Positions 24,179 to 37,061 are shown, counted from the first letter of the stretch. The stretch: 64,000 nt of DNA from Raphanus sativus (GCF_000801105.2 NC_079519.1:9794668-9858667), one strand, 5' to 3'. Numbers and translations: made by a program. The notes: generated by a model not told the origin, from the sequence alone.

Positions 24179-24187
24179 ATTGTATAA

Positions 24188-24928
24188 GAGTTATTCTTGG
24201 GTTCACCCCTAGAGTGAATATAGAGGTTCACCCAACCAATAGAAATCACTCATTTCACAATTGATATCTTTTAAATAAGGAAACAAAATATTATCAAGTT
24301 ATTTTAATGTTCAAAAAAGAAAAAAAATGTTATTTTATGCTTTAAAATAAATAAAATAAAAACAAATATAAATAATAGTAGTTACAAAAAGTGATTTAAA
24401 AAATATATTTTAACATTTTCAAAGAATAAAATAAACCCTAAACCCTAAACCCTTGGATATACCCTAAACCCTTGGATATACCCTAAACCCTTGGGTATAC
24501 CCTAAACCCTTGGATAATCTTAAACTCTAAATCCTAAACTCTAGTATATGCAAAAAAAATTATATATTTTAACGCCGTCATCGAAATATTAAACCCTAAA
24601 TCCTAAACTCTAAACCCTAAACCTTTGGGTAAATCCTAAACTTTTTTTTAGGATTAAGGATTTGGTATTTTTAAGATTTAATGTTTAATGTTTTAATTTA
24701 AATTTTAGAGTTTAGGCTTAGTGTTTTGATGACGGATTTAAAGTATTTTTAATTTTTTTGCATATATTACTATTTTTATTTATTTTTAACATTTTTATTT
24801 TAAAAACATAATATAACTTGATAATATTTTGTTTCCTTATTTAAAAGATATCAATTATGAAATGAGTGATTCCTATTGGTTGGGTAAACCTCTAGGTTCA
24901 CTCTAGGGGTGAACCCAAGAATAAAGTC
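24188..24928. mobile_element. Mutator-type foldback element, copy 1 (741 bp)
   Basis: Nine-base flanks ATTGTATAA (24179-24187) and ATCGTATAA (24929-24937) differ at one position. The ends pair: left GAGTTATTCTTGGGTTCACC, right (reversed) GACTTTATTCTTGGGTTCAC. Pairing extends over roughly 150 bp per side (AACCAATAGAAATCACTCAT, then ATATCTTTTAAATAAGGAAA). The centre holds telomere-like arrays (CCCTAAACCCTTGGATATA). No ORF. Confidence 0.85.
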
Positions 24929-24970
24929 ATCGTATAATAAAGGTAGTTAAACAATAATACGAATAAATAA

Positions 24971-25682
24971 GACTTTTTCTTTGGTTCATCCCTAAGTGAA
25001 TTTTTAGGTTCACCAACCAATACAAAGTTGTCATTTTAAATTTGATATCTTTTAATTAAGTAAACAAAATAACTTGCCAAATTATATTGTACTTTTAAAA
25101 TAAATAAATAAAGATTAAATAAATAAAAATAACAATAGTTCTCAAAAAGATTATTTAAAAAATATTTATTTATAAGATTTAGATTTTAGTGTTTAAGATT
25201 TATAGTTTAGAATTTATCCAAATATTTAGTGTTTTTTCAAAGGTTAGGGTTTACCCAAGGATTTAGGGTTTATCCAAAGGTTTAGGATTAGAGTTTAGGG
25301 TTTAGTGTTTTGTTGACAACATGTTTAGTATTTTTTCAAGGGTTTAGGGTTTACCCAAGGGTTTAGGGTTTAGTGTTTTGTTGACAACATGTTTAGTGTT
25401 TTTCCAAGGGTTTAGGGTTTACCCAAGGGTTTAGGGTTTAGGATTAGAGTTTAGGGTTTAGTATTAGAGTTTAGGGTTTAGTGTTTTGTTGACAACATTA
25501 ATTTTTTTTAATTCGTTTTTATATACTATTTTTATTTATTTATAAATTTTATTTTGAAAAGATAATATAATTTGACAAGTTATTTATTTCCTTAATTAAA
25601 AGATACTGAATTTAAAATGACAATTTTCTATTGGTTGGTGAACCTAAAGGTTCACCCTAAGAAGTGAATCCAAGAATAACTC
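24971..25682. mobile_element. Mutator-type foldback element, copy 2 (712 bp)
   Basis: Perfect 9-bp flanking duplication AATAAATAA (24962-24970 and 25683-25691). The termini GACTTTTTCTTTGGTTCATC and (reversed) GAGTTATTCTTGGATTCACT belong to the same family as copy 1, which lies only 42 bp away. The interior has repeated TTTAGGGTTTACCCAAGG and TTTTGTTGACAACAT segments, telomere-like in the G-rich orientation. Confidence 0.88.
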
Positions 25683-25741
25683 AATAAATAAGCTGTCCGT
25701 CTCTTTAAGAAACTTAGCTGGACCTGGAAGTTACCTATGAG

Positions 25742-26440
25742 TAGGCATCAACACGGATCAAATATCCGAACTTTTAAGATATTTGTGATTTGTTTCGTAT
25801 GTCACAGATATCTAATTTTTTAATTTGCTTTGCTTTTGAAAAATACGAATATTCGGAAAAAATAGATATCCGGAAAATATATAGATATTTGTGTATTTGT
25901 GTATATTTACAAATACTTACGGATATCTCATATGTTTTGATTAATACGAATAATCTTAAAATTTTGATACAAATTTGTTTTGTAAGATATTTTTTGTATG
26001 ATATATAAATTAAAAATTAAAAAAAGTAATGAATCTACATATTTTGTAATTTTTTAAAACTTAGTTAACAATTATAATAGCACAAAAACATTTAAAAAGT
26101 TATAATTGTCATAATTTATTTCTTTTTCTTTTATGTAATATTTTTGTATAACTAATAATGTTAATAGAATTTATCAAATCATGTGTGAGAATAATAATTA
26201 TATAATTTATATATTTAAAAGTTTAAATATAATCAAGATATAAATGTATTTATATATTGCCGGATCGGATCAGATATCCACTTCTCAAAATTTTAATATT
26301 TGTGATTTGTTTCGATTTTAACGGATATTGATTTTTAGTATTACTTTGATTCAAAGGTTTACGGATATCCGGAATTTTCGAATCGAATCGAAACGAATAA
26401 CGGATCGAATCAAATTTAACGAATAAAATGTCCAGTCCTA
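25742..26440. mobile_element. Probable hAT-type element rich in ATATCCG motifs
   Basis: Left end TAGGCATCAACACGGATC, right end (reversed) TAGGACTGGACATTTTATTC. Flanks CCTATGAG and CGTAAGAG match at 6 of 8 bases, so the duplication is only suggestive. GGATATCCG and AATCGAA motifs recur at both sides. Non-coding; the chance frames inside have no domain. Confidence 0.5.
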
Positions 26441-26970
26441 CGTAAGAGGCTAAAGTTAGAAGAGCATTGGTGCCTGATAAAAGTGAGGAAGATTTGGTAA
26501 CTGAAGAAAATGGAAACAAATGTATACTGAAGTCTCATGAAGATCTTTTGGACAGAACGGGTACTGGTTCTAGAACTCTTTTGCCCAAGGGTATGGAAAT
26601 GGAAAACGACGTGAAGAAGAAGACTAATACGTCTCCTAAGAAATTACTTATATCATGGTCAACTGCTGCTAATCTCTCCGGTGGTCCTGAAGCAAGAATT
26701 CGTTTTGCTGCTGATCACAGTTTTACCGTTTGTACATTTACCAATACTACGGTCAATCCATTAGTTGAGAATGAGAATGGTAGCGGAACAGAATCCATGG
26801 AAACTACACCTTGTAAAGGAATCATCAATTGTGTAAAAGGTACTTCTTCATCTCTTACAAAGGTTGATGTAAAGGAATCATCAATTGTGTTGCCTGTTGA
26901 AAGAACAAAAGTCTTCGAAACAAAACAAAACACTTCAATTCAGTTGTTCACCGAATCCAACTTGGCCTAG
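26441..26970 (+). pseudogene. Exon-like ORF of unknown identity, truncated at 5' end
   Basis: A 167-codon frame (first Met 26467) that opens right at the border of the preceding element and stops at 26968-26970. Codon composition looks genuine: acidic/Ser/Thr-rich with no low-complexity run. Segments such as KKLLISWSTAANLSGGPEAR and IRFAADHSFTVCTFTNT are not assignable to a family by eye. No promoter or upstream exon is visible, so it is probably a captured or decapitated gene fragment. Confidence 0.4.
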
Positions 26971-27686
26971 TATTACAATTTTAATTTATTTTGGCATATG
27001 TATATTAGGCTAATGTATTTGGATTTATTCACATATTCATAAAATTTTGGATTTAGAAATCTAAGTAATTATATTTATAAATTATCATTAAAACTAAATA
27101 CACATTAATTTTTCTTTTTTAGAACCCCTAAATAAGAGATTCCCATTGAAACACAAAAATGTTGGAATCTTTTAACTAGATCTTTTAAATAAGATTTAAT
27201 ACTTAAAAATTATTAAGAGATCCAAAGTGGATTTTTGGGTTAAATGATGCTCTAAGACAATAAATGCCTAGGAATATGAGGTCTTGAAATTTCTTAATTT
27301 TCTTTCTTTTTGGTAATTTAAATACCACCAAATTGTTAACAATTCTAAGCGCCGACAAATAAAAAATACTGCAATTATAGTAAACAAAAAAGGTGACGCA
27401 ATCGCTTGCATGGACGATCCGGGCAACGTGCAAATTCTCGTGAAAAATAGAAAGAAAAAGCGAAGCTCCGCAGGAGATTCCGATCGAGGAGGGCTCCACA
27501 TTAGTCTTCTTACTTCACAGTTACGACTTTCGCAAGTACTTCACCGTGTGCGTGCATCGAGCAAGCCAAACTGAAAATAAGTATTCATATTCTTAGGTGC
27601 ACAAAAAAGAGAGAGAGTAATATGCATATTCTTTGTTAAACGGCCTTATTATATATAGTACATAAAAATAAACCCATAAGATGAAC
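26971..27686. other. AT-rich DNA, no gene seen
   Basis: Two overlapping minus-strand frames at 27203-27501 lack any known motif. Otherwise featureless. Confidence 0.4.
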
Positions 27687-28460
27687 GTGTTCAAAAACTC
27701 GCCTGGGTAATCGCTGCTCGAAGGTCACCGTGGCGAGAAGGGGGTGATCGGCATGCCTAGGCGGTGAACCGATTTATTTCCAAGTTAACCGTTGTTTGAA
27801 AAAAATCGGCCACTAAATCCTCAAAATCGTCTCAAAGTTTTGGTGCAAATCTCTCATGTAGGTTGTAATAAGAAAGGTTTTTGGTCTAAATCTCTTAGAA
27901 AGCAAGAAAAATGATGAAAAATGAGTAAAATTGTTCACAAGACAGAGTTACGGCGGGTAGGGTTGCAGAGAATCCGTGTTTCTCTAAGAAAGAAACGGGG
28001 ACATAAGCGTAATTTTCTATTTTACTAAAAAAAAATAAAATAAAGAAGTTGTATGCACCTGAACAAAATAATGAAAAAATGATGAAAACAAGAAAAATGA
28101 TGAAAAAATGAACAAAATTGTTCACAAGACAGAGTTACGGCAGGTAAGGTTGCAGAGAATCCGTGTTTCTCTAAGAAAGAGACGGGGGCATAAGCGTAAT
28201 TTTCTATTTTACTAAAAAAATTTAAAATAAAGAAGTTGTATGCACCTGGAATTCGACCTCGGGGTTCTTAAGCACTTAAGTCTCTCTTCCCACCGCTGAG
28301 CCAAGTGTATTTATAAATAATGGCTCACAAAACTAATATATAATAGTAGATATATTTTAAAACTACTCCCTGATTAATCTCCGCTTAATCTCCGATTTTT
28401 TGAAAAATCGCTAAGCCTACACTGGCCGCCCGACTAACGCCTAGCGCATTCCCGAACACA
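27687..28460. repeat. Probable hAT-like repeat with internal tandem duplication
   Basis: Ends GTGTTCAAAAACTCGCCTGG and (reversed) GTGTTCGGGAATGCGCTAGG are loosely inverted, with AGATGAAC/AGGATGAAAC-like flanks. Inside, about 27910-28062 and 28095-28245 are two copies of a roughly 155-185 bp unit containing TTCACAAGACAGAGTTACGG and GAGAATCCGTGTTTCTCTAA. Copies are about 95% alike, so the duplication is recent. Confidence 0.5.
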
Positions 28461-29283
28461 GGATGAAACTATACTTACGCTCTAAAAAAGAATAGAACCA
28501 TATCCTAATGAATAACAAATCTTGTTTAGCCTTCTCAGTTCTTCTTATGGGTTTGCAGTTTTTTGTTATACACTAAAGAAAATGTTTCACGCATGAATTT
28601 CTGAAAAGAAAATTATCATCACTGAATCCTCTAATGATATATGTGTTAGGACGCGATAAATTGATTGAAAATTACAAAACAAAATGAGTTCGAAATGGTA
28701 ATATAAGGTATAAAACGTTTGAGAACAATTAAGAAAAATCACAAATGTGGAGTCGAGATTTGATCTATTTTATTAACTCAATAAATCCCTTGTAGTTGAT
28801 ACATTTTTCATCACCCAAAACTGAACTCGCAAACTTAAAACATCCACGGTATATTCTCGAGACTTACTTTAATATTGTGTAAGATTGTTATCTTATATTG
28901 TGTACTGTCGAGTTTAACTCCGGTTATATCTACCTATGCCTATTGAGCTTTTAAATTAATATAAATATAAATATATGTTGTCAAAAAGTGTTTGATTCTG
29001 ATTATTGGAGATATCTATCAAATTTAGTCATAAAGTAACTCTTACATTTGCCAATAAATTTACTAAGTTTTAGCCATTTGTTACTAAATTATCTTGGTTA
29101 ATCACCAAGTCTACTTAACTTAAATCATTTGTCACCAAGTTGATTAGCTTAGTTACTAAGTTAGTTAATACACCAAATTTATTTAGTTTAAACCATTTGC
29201 ATGTCCTTTGTCACCAAAATGATTTAGCTTAGTTATCAATTTAGTCTAAGATATTTTATTAATTTGTCCAAAGATAATTCCAA
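28461..29283. other. AT-rich DNA with loose repeats, no gene seen
   Basis: About 29000-29240 consists of imperfect repetitions of ACCAAGTTnATTTAGCTTAG-like and AACCATTTG motifs. No frame of note. Confidence 0.4.
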
Positions 29284-29287
29284 CACT

Positions 29288-31693
29288 CACTACAAGAAAA
29301 ATGCGTTTTAATAGCAGACGAGGATAGCGTTTTTTACGATTGTGCTATGATTGATATACCCATATTTTTAAGATAGCGTTTGTATTTTCAAAAACGCTAT
29401 GATAGAGTAATATATTTAGAAACGCTACGAAAACTTAGGATTTAATAACATATATTTAAAAACGCTATGAAAACCTAGGATTTAATAGCAAAACTAATTA
29501 AAACGCTATGTTTGGATTTCTAAATCTCTAAACCCTAAATAAACTTCTATACCCTAAACTCTAAAATAAACTATAAAACTCTAGTATTATCTTACTCTAA
29601 GTTCAAATCTTAAATTTAAATTTCAAATTTATCCTTTTTAATCTTAGTATATATAACTTCCAAACCCCACAAACCTTAATTCCTAGATCAAACTCTATAC
29701 CTTAACCTCTAATATATATATCAAACATATATAAACCATACATACATCCACTAAATATAAACTTTAAATCTAAGTTTTAACAATATAACAAATTTCAAAT
29801 CTACATCTTTCACAAATCTTTAACTAAAAACTCAAACTATTAATCTCTCAAATCATAAACATAACCCTTTACACAAACTAATTATATAAGTCTTATGATG
29901 GAGTTATTTAAAATCACATAACCACAAAATTCTAATCGAAATTTATATTTCAAATGTTAAATTATAATATCTAATTTTTGAATTAAGACAATTTATAAAA
30001 CAATTTTAAAGTAACGTAAAAACAATTATATCATGTTTTTTCTCATGGCCATTGATCTATTTTATTCCAAAGGTCAAAACTATTCTTTTATCTATCTTCA
30101 ATTTTATTTTCATTGGTTGATTTTGCTTTCTCAAAGATCACAATTTGTAACCATTAATGAAATATAATCTAAAGGCCACAAATAAATCTCTCTCTTTCTC
30201 ATTAATATTTTCATTTAACGTCTTCTTCTCTTTCTATTTTTTTTTCAGTCTCTCTTCATCTCTTTCTTTCTTCTTCTCCTGCAACTAAAGCGTGAACATG
30301 AATCCATGAAAGAGAAGCAGCTGGTTGTCGACTAGGGGTGGGAATTTTAATCATAACCCGCGAGTCCCGCCCCGTTTGATCCGCTGCGGGGAGGGTGCGG
30401 GTCGAGCGATTTCAAAATTTTGATATACGGGTGCGGGTGCAGGTCGTGATTAATTTAAGCGGGGCGGGTGCGGGTCAGCCGAATATGAGTCGCGGGTACC
30501 CGCCAACCCGCAAATTTTTTAAAAAATGAACTTTTATTAAAAAAATTATTTTTTTCAGAAAAAATATTTTCTTTAAAAAAATACCCATTCTCGTAAAATA
30601 TATAAAATATTTATATAATTTTAATTACAAGCACCTTATTTTAATATTATTTTTTAAAAATAAATAATATATAATTAAAATAATTATTTTTAATATAATT
30701 ATTATTACCTGCAGGTCGGGTGGTTTACCCGCGGGTTTTAGCGGGGCGGGCGCGGGTGTGAGATTATTGGTTTGCCGGTTATGCGGGTTGGAATTTTTTA
30801 GTCGAAAAAATGACTTGATCCGCGGGTCGCGGAGCGGGTTGCCCCGCGAACCCAGCTCTATTGTTGACCACCATCGAAGAATCTGGGCTCTGTTCACGGC
30901 GACCTGCATCATGGGACTCCTCTCACTGTAACAAGGCTCCTCGCGCAGAGCATATCCCAGATCCGGCAATCACACCTCCTCCCACCGCAATCCCTTCTTC
31001 ATGTCTCTCAGTCACCACTCCTCTCTTGCGGTAACCTTTGTTCTTCGTGAATATTAAACTCCAGATCTGAGAGCATAGACTTCAATTGTTTCTGTGTTTT
31101 GATTATTCTCTAGAGAAAGGAATCCAACACGCCATGGAAGTCTTGGGAGGGAGCATGTCTTCTCTTCACCGATGCCTGATCCCAGGGACGAAGGAGAAGA
31201 AGAACCATGGCTGGATGGTCAGAAGATGAAGAAGACAAGAAGACGGCGGCTGGGAATAGGTTTAGATAGTAATTAGGTTTAATCTTTGTTTAGGTTTTTG
31301 GTTTATTTGGTTTAATCATTTAATTTGTAAATCATTTTTTTTGTAAACCAGTTTAGTTATAAATCATTTTATTTAATAAAAAATTAAATATATAAACGAG
31401 TTTAAATTTTAATTATGTTTCTAATTTTTATTTTTTTTTATTTTTTTTATTTTTTATGTTTTAAAAAATATTTTATAATCGAAATAATAACGAAAATTAT
31501 ACTCTATTAAAAAAGTATTTAATTGCAGATAGAAATGCGCTATCGTAGCGGAAGAAAAGATAGAAGTGCTAAAAACCGTTATCTAAAGTGCTTGACCTAT
31601 TATCACGGGCGATGATACAGCGTTTCATAAACTGCTATCGTATCGATAGATAACGTTTTTCGTCTGCTAATAAAAGCCATTTTTCTTGTAGTG
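29288..31693. mobile_element. Non-autonomous CACTA (En/Spm-type) element, 2,406 bp
   Basis: Left end CACTACAAGAAAAATGCGTT and right end (reversed) CACTACAAGAAAAATGGCTT match over some 35 bp including AGCAGACGA. The 3-bp target duplication ACT is at 29285-29287 and 31694-31696. Subterminal AAACGCTATGA-like motifs repeat at the left (29330-29510) and GCTATCG-type motifs at the right, as expected for TNPA-like binding sites. No transposase ORF; the interior contains a hAT insertion and unrecognised exon-like sequence at about 30870-31250. Confidence 0.9.
30333..30860. mobile_element. hAT-type element rich in GCGGGT motifs, inside the CACTA element
   Basis: Termini TAGGGGTGGGAATTTTAATC and (reversed) TAGAGCTGGGTTCGCGG, with 8-bp flanks TTGTCGAC (30325-30332) and TTGTTGAC (30861-30868), 7 of 8 identical. 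GCGGGTGCGGGTC/ACCCGC runs occupy both subterminal regions and an AT-rich centre separates them. 528 bp, non-coding. Confidence 0.75.
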
Positions 31694-31720
31694 ACTACAA
31701 GAAAACATCCTTCCCTTCGA

Positions 31721-33212
31721 TGAGATTTACTGATAAATTCTATTATCGGAAATGTTACGTCGGAATTTTGATAACTTAGCGATGACATGCAAATCTTGTC
31801 GAAATCGTCTCAGAAGTTTCCGACGAATCAAATTTCTCGGTGTTTTATCAAAATGTGTTGTGTGCATTTTCGGTAATATAAAAATTTCTGAGGAACAAGG
31901 TTTGTCGGAATGTTCTCAGAAATTGTTCACTGTAATTTCTCAGTACAATCAAGCTTCCGACAATCGATTCTCTTCTGAGTACAGCCTTGGAAAACTGATA
32001 TTTCTTTTGACGGAAAAGACTTTTGTTTTCTCTCGGGAATTACCAACTACAGATTATTCTTGGAACAAGGTTGAAAGATTTGACGGAAAATCGTGAGACA
32101 ATATTGTAGCGTACATGTACGTCACGTGAAGTTGAAGGAAACCCGACCACTCCAATGATCCATCTCCAACGAAGAGAAATTATGGCTTTGAAGAAGAAAT
32201 GATTTTATGGCCTTGTCAGTTCTATCCTACCTCACCTGTCCAAGACTTGCTACACATTTCACCGCAACCAATCCTCTACAAGTACATCCAGCCTCTGATT
32301 ATGATGTTCCTAAAGTAATCAGATTGTGCAGTCAAACTCAGCAGCTTCATGTTCATCCGCCGCTAAGTTTGCGGAAGAATATTAAAGCCCACACCAAAGC
32401 CCATTTTATGATCCAATATGAAGTGTTTGGTAACCATGTAACTAGGGTTCCTTAAAACAATATAAATGTCGTTAGATGTTCAATGTCTGTAACTTTTGGC
32501 TGCCACTTAGAACAGCTTCTTTCTCTAAACCTTTATGATATCTATAAGATTTTTGTATTCTTGAAGACAAGTCTAAAGCTTTCCTTCTCTTTACTTTCTT
32601 GCAGTAAATAAAGCTTTAACAAGCTATCTCTATTTCTATTTTTCAATAAAGCTCTTATGAGCTCAATCTTTCTAGTTTCATAAACATTCTCAATTATCTC
32701 CAAAATATACAAAGGTAAAAACAAAAACAATATATTGATTAATAAGTCTTATTTACAAAGAAGCTACACAAGTTTACTTCGAACACAATAAAATTCACGA
32801 AAGACTTCAAAGGAAGAATCAGAGTAAAGTTAAGTTCAATACATCAGTTAAGATCTATCTACAGTTGAAGAAATTATCATTAAAAACACAATTAAGAACA
32901 ATTTCCCACGCAACATTGTCCGAGCTATAGTCTATGTATTATGAACGCAGTTTTGATATTTTGGCAAACTAATAAAAATATTTATTACAAAAATATGAGA
33001 AAATAAAAACTATATGCAAGATTCAAATTTGAATCAGAGTATATCTCTCTTATTAAATACAACATAAATCAGAGTATTCCGCTCTTCTTATACTAATCCT
33101 ACACACCATTATAATATATATCCTACGCACCTGATAGTTTATGAACACAAGAAAACTCTACAATATTTGATATTTACAACAATAAAATAATTAGTAAAAT
33201 TTAAATGAATTA
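31721..33212. other. Transposon-derived and intergenic DNA, no convincing gene
   Basis: The first 380 bp are subterminal CACTA-type sequence. A plus-strand frame at 32207-32455 (82 codons) has an exon-like look but no family I recognise. The rest is AT-rich. Confidence 0.35.
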
Positions 33213-33240
33213 TCCGCGTGTAGCGCGGAAAACGATCTAG
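33213..33240 (+). mobile_element. Helitron 3' terminus
   Basis: A GC-rich hairpin CCGCGTGTAGCGCGG (33213-33227) is followed by ACGATCTAG and then T, the CTRR-end plus 3' target T of plant Helitrons. The 5' TC end was not located with confidence (a TCTATGTATTATG near 32930 is one candidate). Confidence 0.65.
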
Positions 33241-33365
33241 TAAATAATAGAAACATAAGAAATCAATTGTTAATTGGAAAACATAATGATCATTTATAAA
33301 TAAGTATTGGATCAATTATAAATTTAAAAACATTCTCGTCTAAAAACGGATCAAAATTTAGTATA

Positions 33366-33912
33366 CAGTAGAACCTTTATGAATTAATACTCGATAAATT
33401 AATAACTCTCTAAATTAATAAATTATGTCGGTCCCAATTTAGGCCGATGTAAAATATGATAGAAATAGATAAAAATAATAAATAATAAAAATTTTAAAAC
33501 TCTCACATAAATATATAGTTCTACTAAAATCATAAAGTAATAATCTATCAATATATATTTTATATATGTATAAACTAAACACTATATTGTTGGGTTTATA
33601 TTCACAATGAAAATATATCCATGTTTCTTAACATTTCAATATATTTTGATAATATTTAGTAGAATTATATCAAAATTACATAACAATTCTACGAAACATA
33701 AAAAGATACACCAAATAAAATAATAAAACAATACGAAAGTTAAATTTCTAAAATTTTAATAATGTAAGTATGGTAAAATAAATTATTTTTATTTTATAAA
33801 CAAAAATAGAAAAATTAGAAAAAGAAATCTAAAAAAAATTGTAAATTAATATCTCTATAAAATTAATGAAATTTTAAAATCTCAACATGATTAGTTTATA
33901 GAGGTTCTAATA
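33366..33912. mobile_element. Tc1/mariner (pogo-like) non-autonomous element
   Basis: Begins CAGTAGAACCTTTATGAATT after a TA dinucleotide and ends with TTTATAGAGGTTCTA, the eroded inverse of the left end. CAGTAGAACCTCTATAAATT is the typical terminus of Brassicaceae pogo-like repeats. About 545 bp, AT-rich, no ORF. The last few bases of the right end are degraded. Confidence 0.6.
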
Positions 33913-34154
33913 TATTATTATAATCTAATGTTTGGTTTAGTAATTATCCCACATCGGTTGTATATAATATATGTTTGTGTATATAACTTATTATTATGTT
34001 ATAGATCTTTGTATTTTTGCTTCTTATGGTTAATGGCCAGAGCGATGAAATGAAGATTCCAGATTGCAGAAAACTTCATTTAGCTTCACAACAAATCCGG
34101 TTCACATCATGCTTCGGTATTCGGTTGGCCCGCTATAAAGGTAAGGCCACACAC

Positions 34155-34185
<31 letters not shown>

Positions 34186-36043
34186 TGAATGAATCTACAC
34201 ATTATTTAATTATTACGACTAAAAATCTATAAACTTCCAAATGGACAATTGATAAAAACACGGATAACTATAAGCTTTTAACCAAAAATCTTAAAACAAT
34301 AGGTGAATTCACTCATGTATATTATATATTACTTGAATGACTTCAAAATTATCGATGTAGGATTTAACATATTAACACCTCCTCCTCATGTTCAGCATGA
34401 GCATCTGATGTGTGGAGTTTCTGTGGGATTATATTCACGGGTACCCTTACAATCGAAACGCGTTTTGATATCATGATAACTATAAGTTTTCAACCCAAAA
34501 CCTTACGACAATAGGTGAATTGGTTCATATGTATTATATATTATTTGAATGATTTTGAAATTATCGATGTGGGATTTAACACACTAACAAACACCTCAAC
34601 TACATTTATACAACAATTTAATACTAAAACATTTTTGTTATTCAATTTAATAATCCAGCTAATTCGTTTATCCATTATAATACATCAATTTTGAAATTTT
34701 AAATGGGCACATTTAAAAAACTTATGTATTAAAATTAGTAGAATAACAAGTTAAAGTATTAAACTGGATAACAACAAAATTTGGTTATTAAACAGCTAAT
34801 AAAAATTTCGGTCAGATATTTTTATAGAATTTATGTGGAGAAATTTGAGCTAAATACAATCCTCATATATAAACTAGGAAACTTAAGGTCGAGGTCCATA
34901 CTAGTCTTCAAAATATATTTTGTTATTTACAGAACTTATGGTGACAAGTTCACTCCTAATTTGTTATCTCTACGTTTTATTTGGTCAGATAACCCTCAAC
35001 TAGTGAATCTAGTAGGAAAACTCAACAAAAAGTGACTTTTAAATACCCAACGAAAGAAAAGCATAGTTTCTTTTCCCACTTCACTGTTTGATTGAATAAA
35101 CCGTATTACACTAAAAGTTAGGTCCAAAGCAAGAACAAGATGATGATGAGCAATTTCAAAAAGTATTTCAAAAGACGTGAAGAAGGATTATAAATCGCCT
35201 CCATGGGGTCGTTTCTTATAAAACTAGTTTATTCATGAACCAAAAGTATAAACTACAACAAATAAGTCTTCACATATATAGGTTTTTTTTTTTTTTTGGA
35301 ACTCTTCACATATATATAGGTATAATCCATAAATCAATTAATAAAAGCTTTTATCTTGCATTTCACACTTCTCTTTTCCATTTGAGGTCCCTTCGCTTTT
35401 GTCACACAATAATGTGAGTTGAGAATTGACAATATAGATAGTGGACGAAGCTAACATTTAATATGCATTTAGAGCTATTTTCTATGATCATGTTTTAAAC
35501 AAAACGTACTACGGCTATTTTACAAGAGATAACCCTATGATAGAGTACGGTTCCTCGAAGATCCATTACTTTTTGAATATATGAATAATCACTTCTATTA
35601 GCTCTCCGAATATTACAATTATACGATTTAATATGTTTATATCTAAGAGAGTACTACAAACCTTTAATAAAAATGATCTTGACATTTTACCAAAAAAATA
35701 AAAAAACCTTTAATAAAAATACAATTGTGACATCTAGACATTTGGATGCATTATGCATACACGAGTTGCTCTATCTTTCCTTAGCGTAAAAGGAACGGCT
35801 GCATAAAGACACAAAAAGCTCCCCCCATGAAATGATTGAGATGCTTCCACGATTTTTTATAATCTTCTTTTTCCTCTATAAATTTATATATTTCCTCTGA
35901 AAAAGGCAATTGATTCCTCATGTCTACTATAACAATAACACATTTAGACAAATTTTCTACTCTGTTTATCCGATTGTATTTCTACTTTTACCATTTAGCA
36001 TTTACACATCACACTGCTAAATTTAGATTTAATGATATATCTA
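33913..36043. other. Intergenic repeats: ATT microsatellite and a direct duplication
   Basis: (ATT)n lies at about 34156-34184. Two diverged direct copies of about 110-120 bp (near 34265-34385 and 34478-34595) share ACAATAGGTGAATT, TATTATATATTA and AAATTATCGATGTGGGATTT-like segments, which look like remnants of a small LTR-type repeat. The ORF at 34017-34232 may be a captured exon. Otherwise empty. Confidence 0.45.
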
Positions 36044-36125
36044 TCTATATTATTAAAAAAGAAGTACACTTTAAAAATGCTCCTTAATTTTTCAAGTTAT
36101 TTACAATGGCATGCCACTGAGAATA
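36044..36125 (+). mobile_element. Helitron 5' terminus
   Basis: TCTATATTATTAAAAAAGAA after an A is the canonical start of Brassicaceae Helitrons, followed by GTACACTTTAAAAATGCTCC and the conserved TTTACAATGGCATGCCACTG. No hairpin plus CTAG end that clearly belongs to it was found downstream. Confidence 0.6.
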
Positions 36126-37061
36126 TTAATTAAATTTTCTATAAAAATGTTTGTCTTAACCAGTTTATTAAATGTGTTTTTATCACTTTATTTTTTTATG
36201 GGGATAGTTTCTATTTTAATACTTGTCTTTTCCAGTTTAGTTAATGTGTTGTCCTAAAACAAAATTTAACTTCTCTTATATTAAATAAATTTCGAAATTA
36301 TATATTTGTTATCATAAAAAAAATCTAAGATATTAATTTCGAAATTATTTATTGTCGAAAAATAAATTTTAACATCCATTCTCTATTAAAATAATTTCAA
36401 GATAAAATTGAATTTCTCTTTTCATCTAAACCAATGTTTATTCACCTCAAATAGAGCTAGGTCTCAATAAGTCTAAAAAATTATCGTATGAATAAATTTT
36501 CTACCTTAATGTTATATGTATAGTTTCAACTTTTTCTCATATATAACACTAAGATGTACCTGTATAAAAATCAGTGTAAATCATTAATCTATGTAAAATA
36601 TTACCGATCTACATATATATTTATCTATGTTTACGCTTCCAACCAACTACACAAATCGACTGTTGTTAACTTTTCTCAAAAAAAAAAACAAATCAAATCG
36701 ATTTTTCTTATACTTTCACAACAAACCAAATCAATCATTTTAGAACACAATCAAAATATCTTTATTACTCTATCAAATCTATAATCAATATCAAATATTA
36801 ATTAACTTTAATATAGTGACATGATTTTCGCTAACTATCTATATTTAGCTAATAAATAATATATGTTTTTTTCTAGTAAAATCTGTTTAACTAAACTTGC
36901 AGAGTACTCAATATTAAATATAAGATTAAGTAAATGGTTAAGAATGAGGCAATTGCCTATATTCTTGCTAACTACATTATTTTTAGGAAACAATTGATTT
37001 GTTTTATAAATGTTATGGACATTTATTAATTAACTAGGCGTAACTAGACATGCAAATAATA

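Larger units (their letters stand above)
29284..31720. mobile_element. Left terminus of a second CACTA element, split by insertion
   Basis: If the inserted element at 29288-31693 and one copy of its ACT duplication are removed, the flanks join as CACTACAAGAAAACATCCTT, itself a canonical CACTA-superfamily terminus. Its subterminal part (31697 to about 32100) has TCGGAA/CCGACG-type repeats. The matching right terminus was not found in the window. Confidence 0.65.

Noticed and set aside
24420..25500. Chromosome end or subtelomere suggested by CCCTAAA/TTTAGGG repeats
   Set aside because: The tracts are degenerate, occur in both orientations, and lie within elements delimited by inverted arms and 9-bp duplications; intact single-copy genes lie on both sides.
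28235..28310. tRNA gene suggested by a GGAATTCGACCTCGG segment (B-box-like)
   Set aside because: No cloverleaf can be formed around it and no A box is present; it is part of a repeat with an internal duplication.
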